A stretch of 64,000 bases of DNA from Letharia columbiana (Eukaryota > Ascomycota > Lecanoromycetes > Lecanorales > Parmeliaceae). The stretch lies in contig NW_023501038.1 of assembly GCF_014066305.1 (NCBI RefSeq), forward strand, positions 868,001 through 932,000, written 5' to 3'. The notes under the pieces are model-generated. The model saw only the letters and a program-made list of their open reading frames with translations. It was not told where the DNA came from and searched no databases. The position numbers and the translations under genes were made by a program. Shown piece after piece: positions 23,743 to 35,394 of the stretch (positions within the stretch are counted from its first letter, which is position 1; each line of letters begins with the position of its first letter).

Positions 23743-26700
23743 ATGGCTCCAGGAATCATTGAACCTCAGCCTGCCGTCTCCATCGCGAGATCACACTCAC
23801 TGCAAGCAGTCACAGAGCCATATGATGATATCCTACGGTTCTATCTGAACGGAACCAAAGTTGTAATCGATTCTGTCTCCATTGATCCTGAAATTACTCT
23901 ACTGGAGTATCTAAGAGGGATAGGCCTAACAGGCACGAAACTTGGATGCGCTGAAGGAGGCTGTGGCGCTTGCACTGTCGTGGTCTCTCAGTTGAATCCC
24001 ACAACCAAGAAGCTCTATCATGCATCCGTCAATGCGTGCTTGGCGCCTCTTGTTAGCGTGGATGGCAAACATGTCATCACAGTGGAAGGCATCGGTAATG
24101 TCAAGAACCCGCATCCAGCCCAAGAACGGATAGCAATGGGCAGTGGCAGCCAATGTGGCTTTTGTACACCTGGCATAGTCATGAGCTTGTACGCTTTGCT
24201 GAGAAACGAATCAGACCCTTCAGAGCTCGAAGTTGAAGAAGCCTTTGATGGCAATCTCTGTCGTTGTACAGGCTACCGACCTATCTTGGATGCTGCGCAA
24301 ACATTCAGCAAGAACAAGGCTTGTGGCAAAGCAACAGCCAACGGCGGTGGTGGCTGTTGTATGGAGAATGGCAACGGAGATGCGGCAAACCGATGTTGCA
24401 TGGAGAAGACAAACGGTGTGAATGGAGATCAGCCGATCAAAAGGTTCACACCGCCAGGATTCATTGAATACAACCCAGACACTCAGCTCATATTTCCTCC
24501 TGCCTTGACGAAACATCAATTCAAGCCTTTAGCATTTGGAAACAAGCGTAAAAAATGGTACCGGCCGGTCACTCTGAATCAGTTGCTCGAGATCAAGAGC
24601 GTGTACCCTTCAGCTAAGATCATTGGAGGCAGCACCGAGACGCAGATCGAGATCAAATTCAAGGCTATGCAATACACTGCTTCGGTCTACGTTGGTGACA
24701 TCGCCGAGCTTCGCCAGTACAGCTTTAAGGACGACCATCTCGAGATTGGTGGTAATGTTGTGCTGACGGATCTCGAGGACATTTGCTTGAAGGCAGTTGA
24801 ACACTACGGTGCCCTCAAGGGGCAACCCTTCATGGCAATTCACAAGCAGATCCGATATTTTGCAGGGAGACAGATCCGGAATGTTGGTACACCGGCTGGC
24901 AATCTAGCCACCGCTTCTCCAATCTCGGACCTGAATCCTGTATTTGTGGCAACTAACACCGTGCTTGTTGCCAAATCACTCGATAAAGAGACAGAAATCC
25001 CAATGTCACAATTCTTTAAGGGGTACAGAACTACAGCGCTGGCACCAGATGCAATCATTACAAGCCTGCGAATCCCTGTTGCGCGGGAGAAAGGAGAGTA
25101 TCTTCGAGCGTACAAGCAAGCTAAACGCAAAGACGATGACATAGCTATTGTCAACGCTGCTCTGCGCGTCTCGCTGAGCAACGACCATGTCGTGGAGAGT
25201 GTAGACCTTGTGTATGGAGGCATGGCTGCCACTACTGTCGCTGCTCGAGAAGCGGTCTCTTACCTGGAAGGAAAGACATGGACTGATCCTGCAACACTCG
25301 AGGGGGCTATGAACGCTCTGGAGAACGACTTTGATCTTCGCTTTGGAGTGCCTGGGGGGATGGCGACCTACCGCAAGTCACTCGCGCTTGGGTTCTTCTA
25401 TAGATTCTATAACGAAGTCCTCTCAGGCTTAGGCGTCAAGGCTTCGGAAATTGATCAAGACGTCAGAGGTGAGATTGAACGTGTGATATCAACGGGCAAG
25501 AAAGACCATGAAGCTACTCAAGCATATGAGCAGAGCATTCTGGGCAAGGCAAACCCCCACGTTGCCGCTTTGAAGCAATGCACCGGCGAAGCTCAGTATA
25601 CTGACGACATACCCGTACAAAAGAACGAGCTTTACGGGGTCATGGTCCTGTCGAGTAAGGCCCATGCAAAGATCCTAGACGTTGACTTTGAAGCTGCCAT
25701 GGATCTGCCCGGCATCGTCGAATGGGTAGATCATCATGACCTGCCGAGCCCTGAGGCCAATTGGTGGGGTGCTCCAGGTATGTGTTTTACGGAACCGTTT
25801 TCCCCTTTCTACTTTGCAATTTTCAATCCGCTGGACACGGCAAAAGAGCTGGAGGCGCCATTTCGCTCCGAGACTTTTGTCTTAGATTGCGATCTGGGCT
25901 TGAAAACAACTAACTCCTTACGCGTGTAGTCTGCGATGAGGTTTTCTTTGCTGTCGACGAGGTCTTCACCGCAGGACAGCCTATCGGTATGATTCTCGCC
26001 GACTCCGCCAAACATGCAGAAGCTGGAGCCAGGGCCGTCAAGGTGCATTATGAAGACCTGCCCGCCATCTTCACAATCGAAGAGGCCATCGCCCAACAAA
26101 GCTACTTTCAGCACTATCGGTACATCAACAAGGGGGAAGGCGAAGAAGGTAAATTTGATGATAGCGTTTGGGAAAAGGCAGATCATGTGTTCTCTGGTGT
26201 AGTCCGTATGGGCGGACAGGAACACTTTTACCTTGAGACCCAGGCATGCGCCGTCGTGCCAAAACCGGAAGATGGAGAGATGGAGGTTTATAGTAGTACA
26301 CAGAATCCGACAGAAACGTAAGCTCCCGCTCCCCAATGCCGCCCTCTAATGGCTAACAATCGTACAAGGCAATCCTACATCTCCCAAGTCACCGGCGTCC
26401 AAGCGAATAAGATCGTCTCCAAGGTCAAACGCCTTGGTGGAGCATTTGGAGGTAAAGAGACTAGATCTATACAGCTTTCTGGCATCTGTGCTATCGCTGC
26501 GAAGAAGACTAAAAGACCTGTGCGATGTATGCTAAACCGCGATGAAGATATGATGACTTCCGGTCAAAGACATCCTTTCCTTGCAAGATGGAAAGTCGCT
26601 GTGAACAAGGATGGAAAGCTTCAGGCCCTGGATGCTGATGTCTTCGCAAACGCTGGGTGGACCCAGGACTTGAGTGGTGCGGTCGTTGATCGAGGCCTGT

Positions 26701-28055
26701 CACACATTGACGGGTGCTATCTCTTTCCCAATATCCACGTCCGTGGTCGCATAGCAAAAACCAATACAGTTTCAAATACCGCTTTCCGCGGATTTGGAGG
26801 TCCACAAGGGATGTTCATCGCCGAAACCTACATGGAAGAGATTGCAGACCATCTAAGCATGCCAGTAGAAAAGCTGCGAGAAATTAACATGTACAAGCCG
26901 CATGAGATCACTCATTTCAATCAGGAGCTGAAAGACTGGCATGTACCGTTGATGTACCAGCAAATTTTGGATGGAACAGATTATCAGGAGCGGAGAAAAA
27001 CGGTCGAGCAATTCAACCATGAGCACAAGTGGAAGAAGCGGGGCCTAGCCATCATTCCGACCAAATTTGGGATATCATTCACTGCAATCTTCCTCAACCA
27101 AGCCGGAGCCCTAGTGCATCTCTACCATGATGGCTCGGTTCTCGTCGCGCACGGTGGCACGGAAATGGGTCAAGGTCTCCACACAAAGATGACAATGATA
27201 GCAGCCCAAGCCCTCGGTGTGCCACTTTCCGACGTCTTCGTGTCCGAGACCGCTACAAATACTGTGGCCAACACCTCTTCAACCGCTGCCTCTGCTTCAA
27301 GCGATTTGAACGGCTACGCCATCTTCAATGCCTGCGAACAGCTCAACGAACGGCTCCAACCTTATAGGGAGAAGCTTGGCAAAGATGCACTAATGAAGGA
27401 CCTTGTCCATGCTGCGTACTTCGACCGTGTCAATCTCTCTGCCAACGGCTTCTACAAGACGCCTGATATCGGATATACATGGGGTCCAAATACGGGGCAG
27501 ATGTTCTACTACTTCACTCAAGGTGTTACTGCCGCTGAAGTGGAGATTGATACTCTCACTGGCGACTGGACTTGCTTGCGTGCAGACATCAAAATGGACG
27601 TCGGCCGGTCCATCAACCCTGCGATTGACTACGGCCAAATCGAAGGAGCATTCGTCCAAGGTCAAGGCCTCTTCACGACGGAAGAAAGCCTGTGGCATCG
27701 TGCATCTGGCCAGCTTTTCACTCGAGGGCCGGGCACGTACAAGATCCCGGGCTTCAGAGACATCCCCCAGGTCTTCAACGTCAGTCTGCTCAAGGACGTG
27801 GAGTGGGAGAACCTGCGCACCATTCAGAGATCGAGAGGTGTGGGCGAACCGCCACTGTTCATGGGCAGCAGTGTCTTCTTCGCCATCAGGGACGCGTTGA
27901 GGGCCGCCAGGAAGCAGTACGGCGTCGAGGACGTCTTGCAGCTGCAGAGTCCAGCGACGCCGGAGAGGATCAGGATCAGCTGCGCCGATCCGATCATCAC
28001 GAGAGCGCTCGTGGAGCCGAAGGAGGGGGAGAAGAGTTTCTTCATTTCCATTTGA
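23743..28055 (+). CDS. hxA: Xanthine dehydrogenase (purine hydroxylase I)
   Basis: Exons 23743-25777, 25930-26317 and 26369-28055; introns 152 nt (gtatgt..gtgtag) and 51 nt (gtaagc..gctaac..acaag). Phases agree; 1369 residues, the usual size. It oxidises hypoxanthine and xanthine to uric acid in purine catabolism, normally as a cytosolic homodimer with molybdopterin, two 2Fe-2S clusters and FAD. Visible motifs: GCAEGGCGAC with Cys69, 74 and 77; the second cluster in QCGFCTPG and NLCRCTGYRP; the FAD domain with KIIGGSTETQIEIKFK and GNLATASPISDLNP; and the molybdenum domain with GGAFGGKETRS, NTAFRGFGGPQGMF, GGTEMGQGLHTKM and the catalytic Glu in GVGEPPLFMG. The Glu in GGKETR and Arg in FRGFGG are the substrate-orienting pair of true XDHs rather than aldehyde oxidases. 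The ATG at 23743 is preferred over an upstream TTG in frame. The symbol follows Aspergillus usage. Confidence 0.93.
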
Positions 28056-29251
28056 GAGGGTCCTAACGCTTATGTATGGGACGAGCATGATTGTACGAAC
28101 GTTATGATGGTTGCGCGGGCGATGGTCTTCCGAAGTGGTCATGACACGGCCGGATTTGATATAAGGTGCGGAATGCGGGCGTCAAGCCCGAATGATCAGA
28201 GTAGCTATCTATGACCCTTTTCCTATATCTATCTCTACCTCAAAGTGCGGTGCTACATCCCAAAACCCCACTTGCAATCACGATTCAAGACCGGTATCCC
28301 GTAATGGCTGTTCGCATATCCCTCGTCCCTATATGAAAACGTACTGAAGAAAGGACACAATGGCTGCGTTGGACTGGGGAAAAACCGCGCGTCCTCATAC
28401 CTCTGCTCTCCTTTTAGCCAGCTACTCGTCCAAGCATGCTAACCTTACCACCCAATCCGCCCACGACACCCGCCTCATTGGTCCGAACAGGCTACCTCAC
28501 ACCCCATTCATTCCCGCCATGCGTGAAATCAGCGCGCCGCACTTGTTCGGAATAGTCATTGACGGTTTGAATCAGAACGAGCAGGAACCGATTTCCACTT
28601 TGGCTCAACGATTCACGTCGTTCCGGCATTGCGCTCTACGTCTCGAAGTTGCCCGGTGGCGGGATGGGGTATCGAAGTTTCTTTCGTGGGGGGGTTTGGG
28701 TGGGGTGGGTGGGGGCTTTGGGACGCTTTGGGTCTGGGTTGAGCTTTTGGCTTGGTGAGATGGATGGGGGGTTGGGTTCGGTTGTGGGGCTGGATGTTTG
28801 TCTGGGCGGCGTGTTCTGAACTGTTTGGTTTTTTTGGGAGGCAGGGGCGAGGAGGAGATTTGTTGCATTGGGGGGTGAGTGGTTGGTTTAATGCTTGTGC
28901 ATGAGTGCTCGCTAGATGATGCTTGTGTTTTGTTTCCCCTTTTGATTTTCGAATCGAAGGTATTTCGCTGGAAGGTGGCATTGTCGTGGCTATTTTTCGT
29001 TTTCGTTCTTCTTCGACTCTAGCTGGAATTGCTCGTTTTTATGTTCTCTGTGCGTGTTTTCTTGGTTGCATAAAGGGCGGTTGGACTGCGACGATTTTAG
29101 CATGCTTGTACAGTATCCCATATCCTTAGTCGAGCGATTCAAACAGTGCTTGGTCAAATCAAACGCAGTAGCAGAGGGGTATTTGCACAAAACAAACTAC
29201 TTTGCCGAAACGCCTACCCGTCCAAACCCACAAGCCACCAGCAATGCAAAC
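28056..29251. other. Convergent intergenic region, no gene recognised
   Basis: Lies between the 3' ends of the xanthine dehydrogenase gene (plus) and STN1 (minus). The 132-codon plus frame at 28360-28758 has no recognisable domain and ends in G-rich low complexity, so I do not call it. Confidence 0.5.
28687..28731 (+). other. G-rich tract with G-quadruplex potential
   Basis: Consecutive G-runs separated by 1-4 bases: ggggggg-ttt-ggg-t-gggg-t-ggg-t-ggggg-cttt-ggg. It satisfies the usual G3+N1-7 pattern several times over. It lies between two convergent genes. Formation in vivo is an inference. Confidence 0.6.
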
Positions 29252-30294
29252 TCATGCTCCAGAAACCTCAGACTTTGGTCTCCTCGCTTTTTCAACATCT
29301 CGCCGACGTTTCCTATGCTCACCATCTGCCTGTCGCCCCAACGGTCCGGCCTCGCCCTCTCTCCGTCCTTGGCCTTCTTCCCTCCTCTTCCTCTCAGCTC
29401 TCCGCTTCTCTTTCTCGGCGACAGCGCGTTTCCCATCATCCTCCTCCCTCAGCTTCCTCTTCTTCCGCTCCTCTCTCGCCTGCTTCTCACGGTCTAAACC
29501 CTCCGCCTTCCTCCTTGCTCGCTTCTCCTCCTCCTCACTGACTACCCACGGTTGACTGAGTATCTCCTTTCGGAAAGCGGTATTTTCGGCCCAGGCAGCG
29601 GCTTCTTCGTTTGTAGTCCGGATGATGGCTGCGGGAACAAGATATAGAGTCAGTCCTCGTCGCGGCTCAAGGGGGGCCTGCAGACCTACATATCCGCTCA
29701 AGCAGCATCTGCCTCACCTCCCTGAACGACCCCATGCCCCCTTTCACTTTGACCACAGTCCCAATATCCACCCCGCTCAGATCGACATCGCGACCGGTAG
29801 CCGTGACACCCTTATCAAAAGCATCAAGCCTGCCCAGGCCCGCCGAGCCCTCCGCTAGCGACGTAGAATTCGCATTTGGTGCCGTCGGTGTCGGTGCAGG
29901 TCTTCCGCAAGTTATTTCAATCGTAGCACCACTGCTATCGTCAAGCAGCGCGATCCAGCGCGTAGGATAGAGGTCTACGGCGACGATGACGCCGACGAGG
30001 CGGATCCATTTGATGGGGTGGTTGAGGTGGAAGAAGAGATTTTGGCCTGAAAATGTGGGGGAGGAAACGTCAGTCAGTCTGCACCATGCATGATGGATGA
30101 CGGATGCTCGACGATTTGCATCCCCCAAAGCATAACGTCAGATGTAAGTAGCGGGACGTACCTTCGAAGCCCGTCCGCTCGCGGAGGGCGTGGACATCGG
30201 CGGCGGTCAGCCTGGCCCAGGTGTTGTGGGTTGGTGAGAGGGAGAAGCAATAGGCGGGGTAGAATGTCAGAGGGGCGGGAAGAGGGTTGGGCAT
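29252..30294 (-). CDS. STN1: Telomere-capping protein Stn1 (CST complex OB-fold subunit)
   Basis: Exons 30294-30162, 30046-29690 and 29628-29252; introns 115 nt (gtacgt..ttttcag) and 61 nt (gtaggt..cccgcag). Junction phases fit, giving 288 residues. The N-terminal OB fold reads LTFYPAYCFSLSPTHNTWARL, LRERTGFEGQNLFFHLNHP, IKWIRLVGVIVAVDLYPTRW and IALLDDSSGATIEITC, the signature of the fungal Stn1 N-terminal domain. IGTVVKVKGGMGSFREVRQM closes the fold. The last exon is a long charged helical tail (EEEEKRARRKAEG..). Stn1 with Ten1 binds telomeric single-stranded DNA and recruits polymerase alpha-primase. The upstream frame continues to 30483 with another ATG, but the start at 30294 gives the normal Stn1 N-terminus. 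Confidence 0.85.
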
Positions 30295-31172
30295 GGCATT
30301 TTGGGTAGAAGTGGATGCCTTGACATATCTCCTGGTGAGAGTAAGTAGCTTTGCGTTGGTAGTCTGGAATACGCGACGCAGAAGAGTTTGGGCCCCCGAG
30401 GGCTTCGGGGCCTCACTTATCCGTTTCGAACCCCGGATGAAATGAGATTTAGCGAGACCGCTTAGGGGGCTTACCAGGGGCACCCCCGCCGAATTGTGAT
30501 CACGCTAAGAGGTTTGACCCCCGAACTTTTATATGACCCTGGAAGTGGAGCCCTACCCGAGAATCATCAAAATCAATACGGACCGGTACCAATGTTACTT
30601 TCCTTGCATTTCCTTTCTCTGCATCAATATCAATGGCGCGCCGCTGCAGACCATCTGCCACGACTACCTATTCTACGAATACCATGTCAGCTGAGCTTTC
30701 CTTTTCAGTTGGTGGTGTGGGGTTGTAGTGCATGGCTCCATATGCAAGAAGAATTAGAAATCACGTTGAATCCGCCAGTCATGTTTGAGTCATCCACGAT
30801 GCATTGCTGCATGAAATCTAGAGCGTACGCCGCCACTGACATCACATGTATCCTTGATAAAGTCGTAATTGCTCTGGGGTTGATGAATGTGCCCATTCGA
30901 ACTGGACTCTTTAAACGAAGCCAATCAATCGTGAGCTTCACCCTTGTTGCACACTTGCATACATGGCTGAGAGCATCTGCTCAGCCAGGAGAAGCTCAAG
31001 TACGCTGCCTCTAGCCTTGGGAAAACCTTGCATTTCAGAGCCGCCAAGCCCATGAGATCCACATTGTCTATCATTCGCAGATTTCACGTCTTCTTCTCTC
31101 ATCATCACTGGACGACATACGAGTAACATTGTCCCACCCCGATCTTATACAGAGTCACCACTTTGAAACTCA
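30295..31172. other. No gene recognised
   Basis: A 172-codon plus-strand frame (30496-31014) has no recognisable domain or codon pattern. This interval holds the promoters of STN1 (minus) and the 31173 gene (plus). Confidence 0.45.
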
Positions 31173-32328
31173 ATGACTGCAAAGCAAACGGGAACAAAGA
31201 CTCTCGGTGCTGCTTTTCTTATCGGTGGATGCGGATGCTTAGGGATTTCTCTTCATCCGTGTTGAGAAGTAGGATGATTATATGATACTGAAACAGGTTA
31301 TCAGGTTACCATATCATCCGGGCTTTGCTCAAAGATCCAACATGCCGGCCAATATATGCTTTGAGCCGCACGCCAGACTCCAACCTTCGAGACGGCGTTT
31401 CCTACCACGCTGGCAACATTACCAACGCAACAGCGCTCCATGCACTGCTTCAAGAAATCAAGCCGCAGGTTATCTTTCTCACCGCCTCTTCGAAATCGTC
31501 TGACTTCACCGTAAAAGGCCAGGACTACCTTGATATTCATGTGGCAAGCACAAAAAACTTGCTTGCGGCCGGAAGGATGGCTTCTTCAGTCAAGGCTTTG
31601 GTCTTCTCTTCATCAGTTATGGTCTTCGCAGGTGAGGAGCACATTGACCTCAATGAGACTCTGACTCTTTGGGAACCGCATTCCAAAGGCACACCCTATG
31701 ATCTATCCAAAGCTGCCACCGAAAAGCTCGTCCACGAGGCCAATTGTGAAGACCTCCGCACTGTGACTAATCGTCCACGCCTCATGTGTGGCGAGCAAGA
31801 TACTTCATTCGTTCCTGGATTGATTGGAGTTCGTCCAAATGTGCAACTTGGCGATAAAACGAACTTTATTGACACTGTGTCCGTCGGTAACGCCGCGAAA
31901 GCTCAACTTCTTGCAGTGACAGTCCTCCTGAGTCCAGACCGACAGCATCCAGGGTGGATGGAGAAGCCTTCAGTATCACAGACGGAAACCCTGTTTCGTT
32001 CTGGGTCCTTTCCCGACTGATCTGGCGCACCGCAGGAGATATCACACCCCTCAAAAATGTTACCGTCACTCCTGTTTGGCTTGCCCTGGCTTTGGCGAGC
32101 ACAGCACAGTGGGCATTCTTCATCCTTACCCTAGGCCAAAAGAAGCCCAAGACATTGAACAAGCTCGTTGTTTCGCGTCGTGTGCGAACGCACACCTACA
32201 ACATCGACAAGGCAAGGCAAGCGCTAGGCTACAATCCTGTGCCCGAACTGGAGAATGGGAATAAGCGCTCGGTAGAGTGGAAGAAGCTGAAGCGTGAGGA
32301 GAAGAAGACGGACCTTAAGACGAATTGA
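31173..32328 (+). pseudogene. 3beta-HSD/epimerase-like (SDR) gene with 1-nt frameshift
   Basis: Exon 1 31173-31258 encodes TLGAAFLIGGCGCLG, an NAD-binding Gly-rich loop. A short 38-nt intron (31259-31296) leads in frame to GYHIIRALLKDP. The body has DYLDIHVASTKNLL, VKALVFSSSVMVF and the catalytic YDLSK (YxxxK), as in the 3beta-hydroxysteroid dehydrogenase/sterol C4-decarboxylase (Erg26-like) group. At about 31953 the frame breaks. The upstream frame reads LLSPDRQHPG; the downstream homologous segment VDGEAFSITDGNPVSFW lies one frame over, and restoring one G in ccaggg-tggatgg would join them. The downstream part continues with SRLIW and a C-terminal hydrophobic segment to 32328. The region around GLIGVRPNVQLGD is also shorter than usual. 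Pseudogene, or a single-base assembly error. Confidence 0.65.
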
Positions 32329-34326
32329 TACAGTATGGTAGGCAATGTGTCAAATGTGGATGGTCGATGCTTGAAGTCAAACCTTACTGTTGGGAATGCC
32401 CAGCCTGCAATATCTCATTTCGCGTTCCCTACCTCAAGTCTGGGCCCGAAGCTGACGTCAGGTCATTCGACGTTGCTACATCAAGCTTTCTACATCTCCT
32501 AGTCATGACCTCGCAATATTCAATGATTTGGAACAGTTTCGAGATTATCAGCAAAATGCTTTTGGACTATCGTGGGAGTCTCTTCGGTTCAACGCTCGAG
32601 GGATAAATGCTATTCAAAAAGCTCGATCTGTAAGCCTTCCCTTCTGACCTCGGTTTTCAGGCGATGGGTAAAAGAACAGAAAAAGCCGAGGCAGGAGACT
32701 CGTGGGAGGAAATGTCTCTGAGAATATTCTGAGTCATATGACACAGGCTTTAAATTCGGAGCTACCTATAGAGGTATCAGAGAGGCAGGCAGCCTTCAGT
32801 AGCAAAACTAAGGAGCCGCATCAGGGTGCACCAAATTTTTGAAGAAATTCAACTGCAGTATTTCAAGCATGTCCGCATTGAAGAGGGGTCGTCAATATAT
32901 CGTGCCGCTCTTGCTGGTGACTGCGAGCCGTCCAAGGTATCTCGGGTTGCTCGCCCGAGACCGATGATAGCTATGGGCCTTGGGGAAATGCTCTGACAGC
33001 CGCAGTTATCTCGGGCTCTCCAATGGTGGTGCAAATACTGCCCGCTTTCGACGCAATCCACTGCTCAAAGATGGCCCGCTCGTTAATACGCTTCGTGCAT
33101 CTGCGCTCCATGTTCAGATGCTGGTTTTGAAACTTCTCATAGTTACTGCTAAGACAGGGAACTTCTCGGATGCACGATCTAACAAACGGGGCGATGCTCT
33201 AAGCTCTGCCTCTTTTTGCAATATCTCTACACGATCGAGTCTCTGCTACCGAATTACTTCTATTCCATAGCGCCATTCCATTTTCCAATCTTGTCGGTTA
33301 GCCCTATATTTTCCTTAAAATTCGAAAACAATTTACAAAGTGAGGAAGATATGTTCTATTCCAATTAATGCTATGAAATGTGGGCTTCTCCTATAATAAG
33401 AATTTCATCTTGATATAAAGTCTTCGTGCACTTTCTTCTTCGAATCTGTTAGCTTCTCTTAGTTTCATCTACCTTCGTATTTTCTTTCCATGTAATTTTA
33501 TTAGAATTCGAATGATTTCCCAAATTAGAGTGAGACGAGACTTTCTACCATCGATCGTCTTTCAAAATCTCTACTTCAGAGGAACCCTTCCCCCCCTCAT
33601 GTACATCAGCGATTCCATGCTCGACGCAGGCCATTCTCAGCCTCCCATCAAAGCGAATAAGTCTTTCCCATCCTTCAAATCTCCCACGAAAAATCTGCAC
33701 CATCATTTACGCAAAAGTCTTTCTTCTAGACATCCGTCAACGACAAACCCATCACTTGAACCAAACCCCTACACACTCACCCCCATAATCGCAATCATAC
33801 TCCCCGCAGCTTCGATAAACATGCGATCGACCCCACCGTCATCAATGGCCTAGCCCTCTTCCAGGCCGGTAAGGAAGCAGCAGCAGTACCATTCTTACGG
33901 TCGAAATACCTTCTCTTCTCCTTCAACAACTCTCGATAGTACCAGGTACACGCCGTCTGGAGCAACGTTAAATAACGGACGTCAGAAGTCGGCCATGGAA
34001 GCCTCGGCTCATTGCGTCTATTCGCAACAGTGGGACTGTGGGTTAGTGGGTCCATTATGAGGCCATAGCGTTGGTGGCTGTTTGATCAGCCGTTCCATCA
34101 TTATGCGATATGCGATATGCGATAGTAGGGAGACAGGTGGACATGGCGAGTACTATTTGTATGGCCACTGCACCAGTAGTGGGCTCTTCATTCGAATTGT
34201 TCTCTTTCAGAGCCATATCATTGTTCTTCTTTTCGTAGTTGAGTCTATACACGTTAGCCTTCATTCAACTACCACAAGCACTATCCAACTACCACAAACA
34301 CACTCCATACTCTTACATACTTCATA
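32329..34326. other. No gene recognised
   Basis: About 2 kb without a supportable gene. A 93-codon frame at 32325-32606 has CxxC pairs by chance-like arrangement. 33290-33520 is mildly AT-rich. Confidence 0.5.
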
Positions 34327-35394
34327 ATGGCTCCCGCTGCTGCTACCAGGTCCAAAAAAGCGGCCAAACGAGTCACCCCCGCCTCCAAGGTCACCAAAAA
34401 GACCTCGAACGCGGCCAACAAGGCCCCCAAGGCCAAAACACCTCCCCCCCGCGAGGAGATCCTCGTACACAAAACGTCACCGAGTACCATTAGCCCGGAC
34501 GAGATCGATGAAACGCCCCCGCCTGCTGTCAAAGTAGATCTTCAAGAATTGATAGCCCAGCTATCCAAGGTCCAAGAGGAGCGAAACCATCGCCATCGTC
34601 ACGACGGCCGGGTTCATAAGTCACGCCGCCACCACCATCGCCACCGCCACAGCCGCAGTCATCGTCATCGTCACTCGGACACATCGGATTCGGACTCATC
34701 CGACTCTGAGTCGGACTGGGAGGAAAGAAGAGGGGTCCCTTTTCGTCACTCGGAAGGTAAGAAGCCCTTTCTTAGTATTGCTGAAAGGTTCCGAAGTGTG
34801 GACGTCAAGTACTTCAAGCAAATCTTCTTCGGGACCTTCAAGACCAAAAACTTCGCCAAACTGGCCCACATGCATACTACCCCGGCCAAGGAGGATAAGG
34901 ACGTCAATGGCCATAACCACATGATGCACTGCTTCCATGTGTACTCGGTAGCCGCTGGCCGCTTTGCGCACGTGAGCGTGAAGGAAGACTTGAATGAGGC
35001 CCTTCATTCGTATGCTATTCGCCTACTACGGCTGCCCATCACCTACAGATTTGACTCCATCCTCGCTTACCACCTCGCCTTTGTTACTGCACGCATTCAG
35101 GGTGGCCAAGACGACCCTAAGGCCTGGGAAGCGGACGATCAGAGCTGCAGGGACCTTCTCGTGCCCAAATGTGCGAGAATACGGGGATCACGAGCATCCA
35201 TCGCTGTTGGTCCGCCGGCGCCAGTGGCACTTGGGCACTTCTTCCATCCTCCCTACGCGGATTTTTTTCATGACCGTGCACAGCTGGCTGGCTGGATGTC
35301 TATCCGTTGGCGAGAGAGAGCAGGCGCTCTTCTTGTGATCCGTCACGTGCGGATCGATCGATATCCTGGACTACTCGATTTCGCCAAAGGTTAG
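34327..35394 (+). CDS. Gag-like hypothetical protein, possibly retroelement-derived
   Basis: A single open frame of 355 residues with ATG at 34327 in ttcataATGGC context. Residues 1-80 are basic and Ala/Lys/Pro-rich. Residues 85-140 are His/Arg-rich and then Asp/Ser-rich (RRHHHRHRHSRSHRHRHS; DTSDSDSSDSESDWEE). A helical region follows (KPFLSIAERFRSVDVKYFKQI, MHCFHVYSVAAGRF, ALHSYAIRLLRLPITYRFDS, ARIQGGQDDPKAWEADDQ). This resembles, from memory only, the capsid-like region of fungal retroelement gag proteins. No CCHC zinc knuckle, protease or reverse transcriptase is visible downstream. After about residue 280 the residue usage looks out of frame, so the 3' third may be frameshifted. Not RIP-like in composition. 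Confidence 0.45.
   Translation: MAPAAATRSKKAAKRVTPASKVTKKTSNAANKAPKAKTPPPREEILVHKTSPSTISPDEIDETPPPAVKVDLQELIAQLSKVQEERNHRHRHDGRVHKSRRHHHRHRHSRSHRHRHSDTSDSDSSDSESDWEERRGVPFRHSEGKKPFLSIAERFRSVDVKYFKQIFFGTFKTKNFAKLAHMHTTPAKEDKDVNGHNHMMHCFHVYSVAAGRFAHVSVKEDLNEALHSYAIRLLRLPITYRFDSILAYHLAFVTARIQGGQDDPKAWEADDQSCRDLLVPKCARIRGSRASIAVGPPAPVALGHFFHPPYADFFHDRAQLAGWMSIRWRERAGALLVIRHVRIDRYPGLLDFAKG

Noticed and set aside
27390..28142. 250-codon minus-strand ORF
   Set aside because: It is antisense to the last exon of xanthine dehydrogenase, which has clear homology.
28360..28758. 132-codon plus-strand ORF after xanthine dehydrogenase
   Set aside because: It ends in G-rich low complexity and has no domain; openness is explained by base composition.
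32325..32606. Zinc-ribbon-like CxxC pairs in a 93-codon frame
   Set aside because: It starts inside the end of the HSD-like gene, and the Cys spacing matches no family I know.
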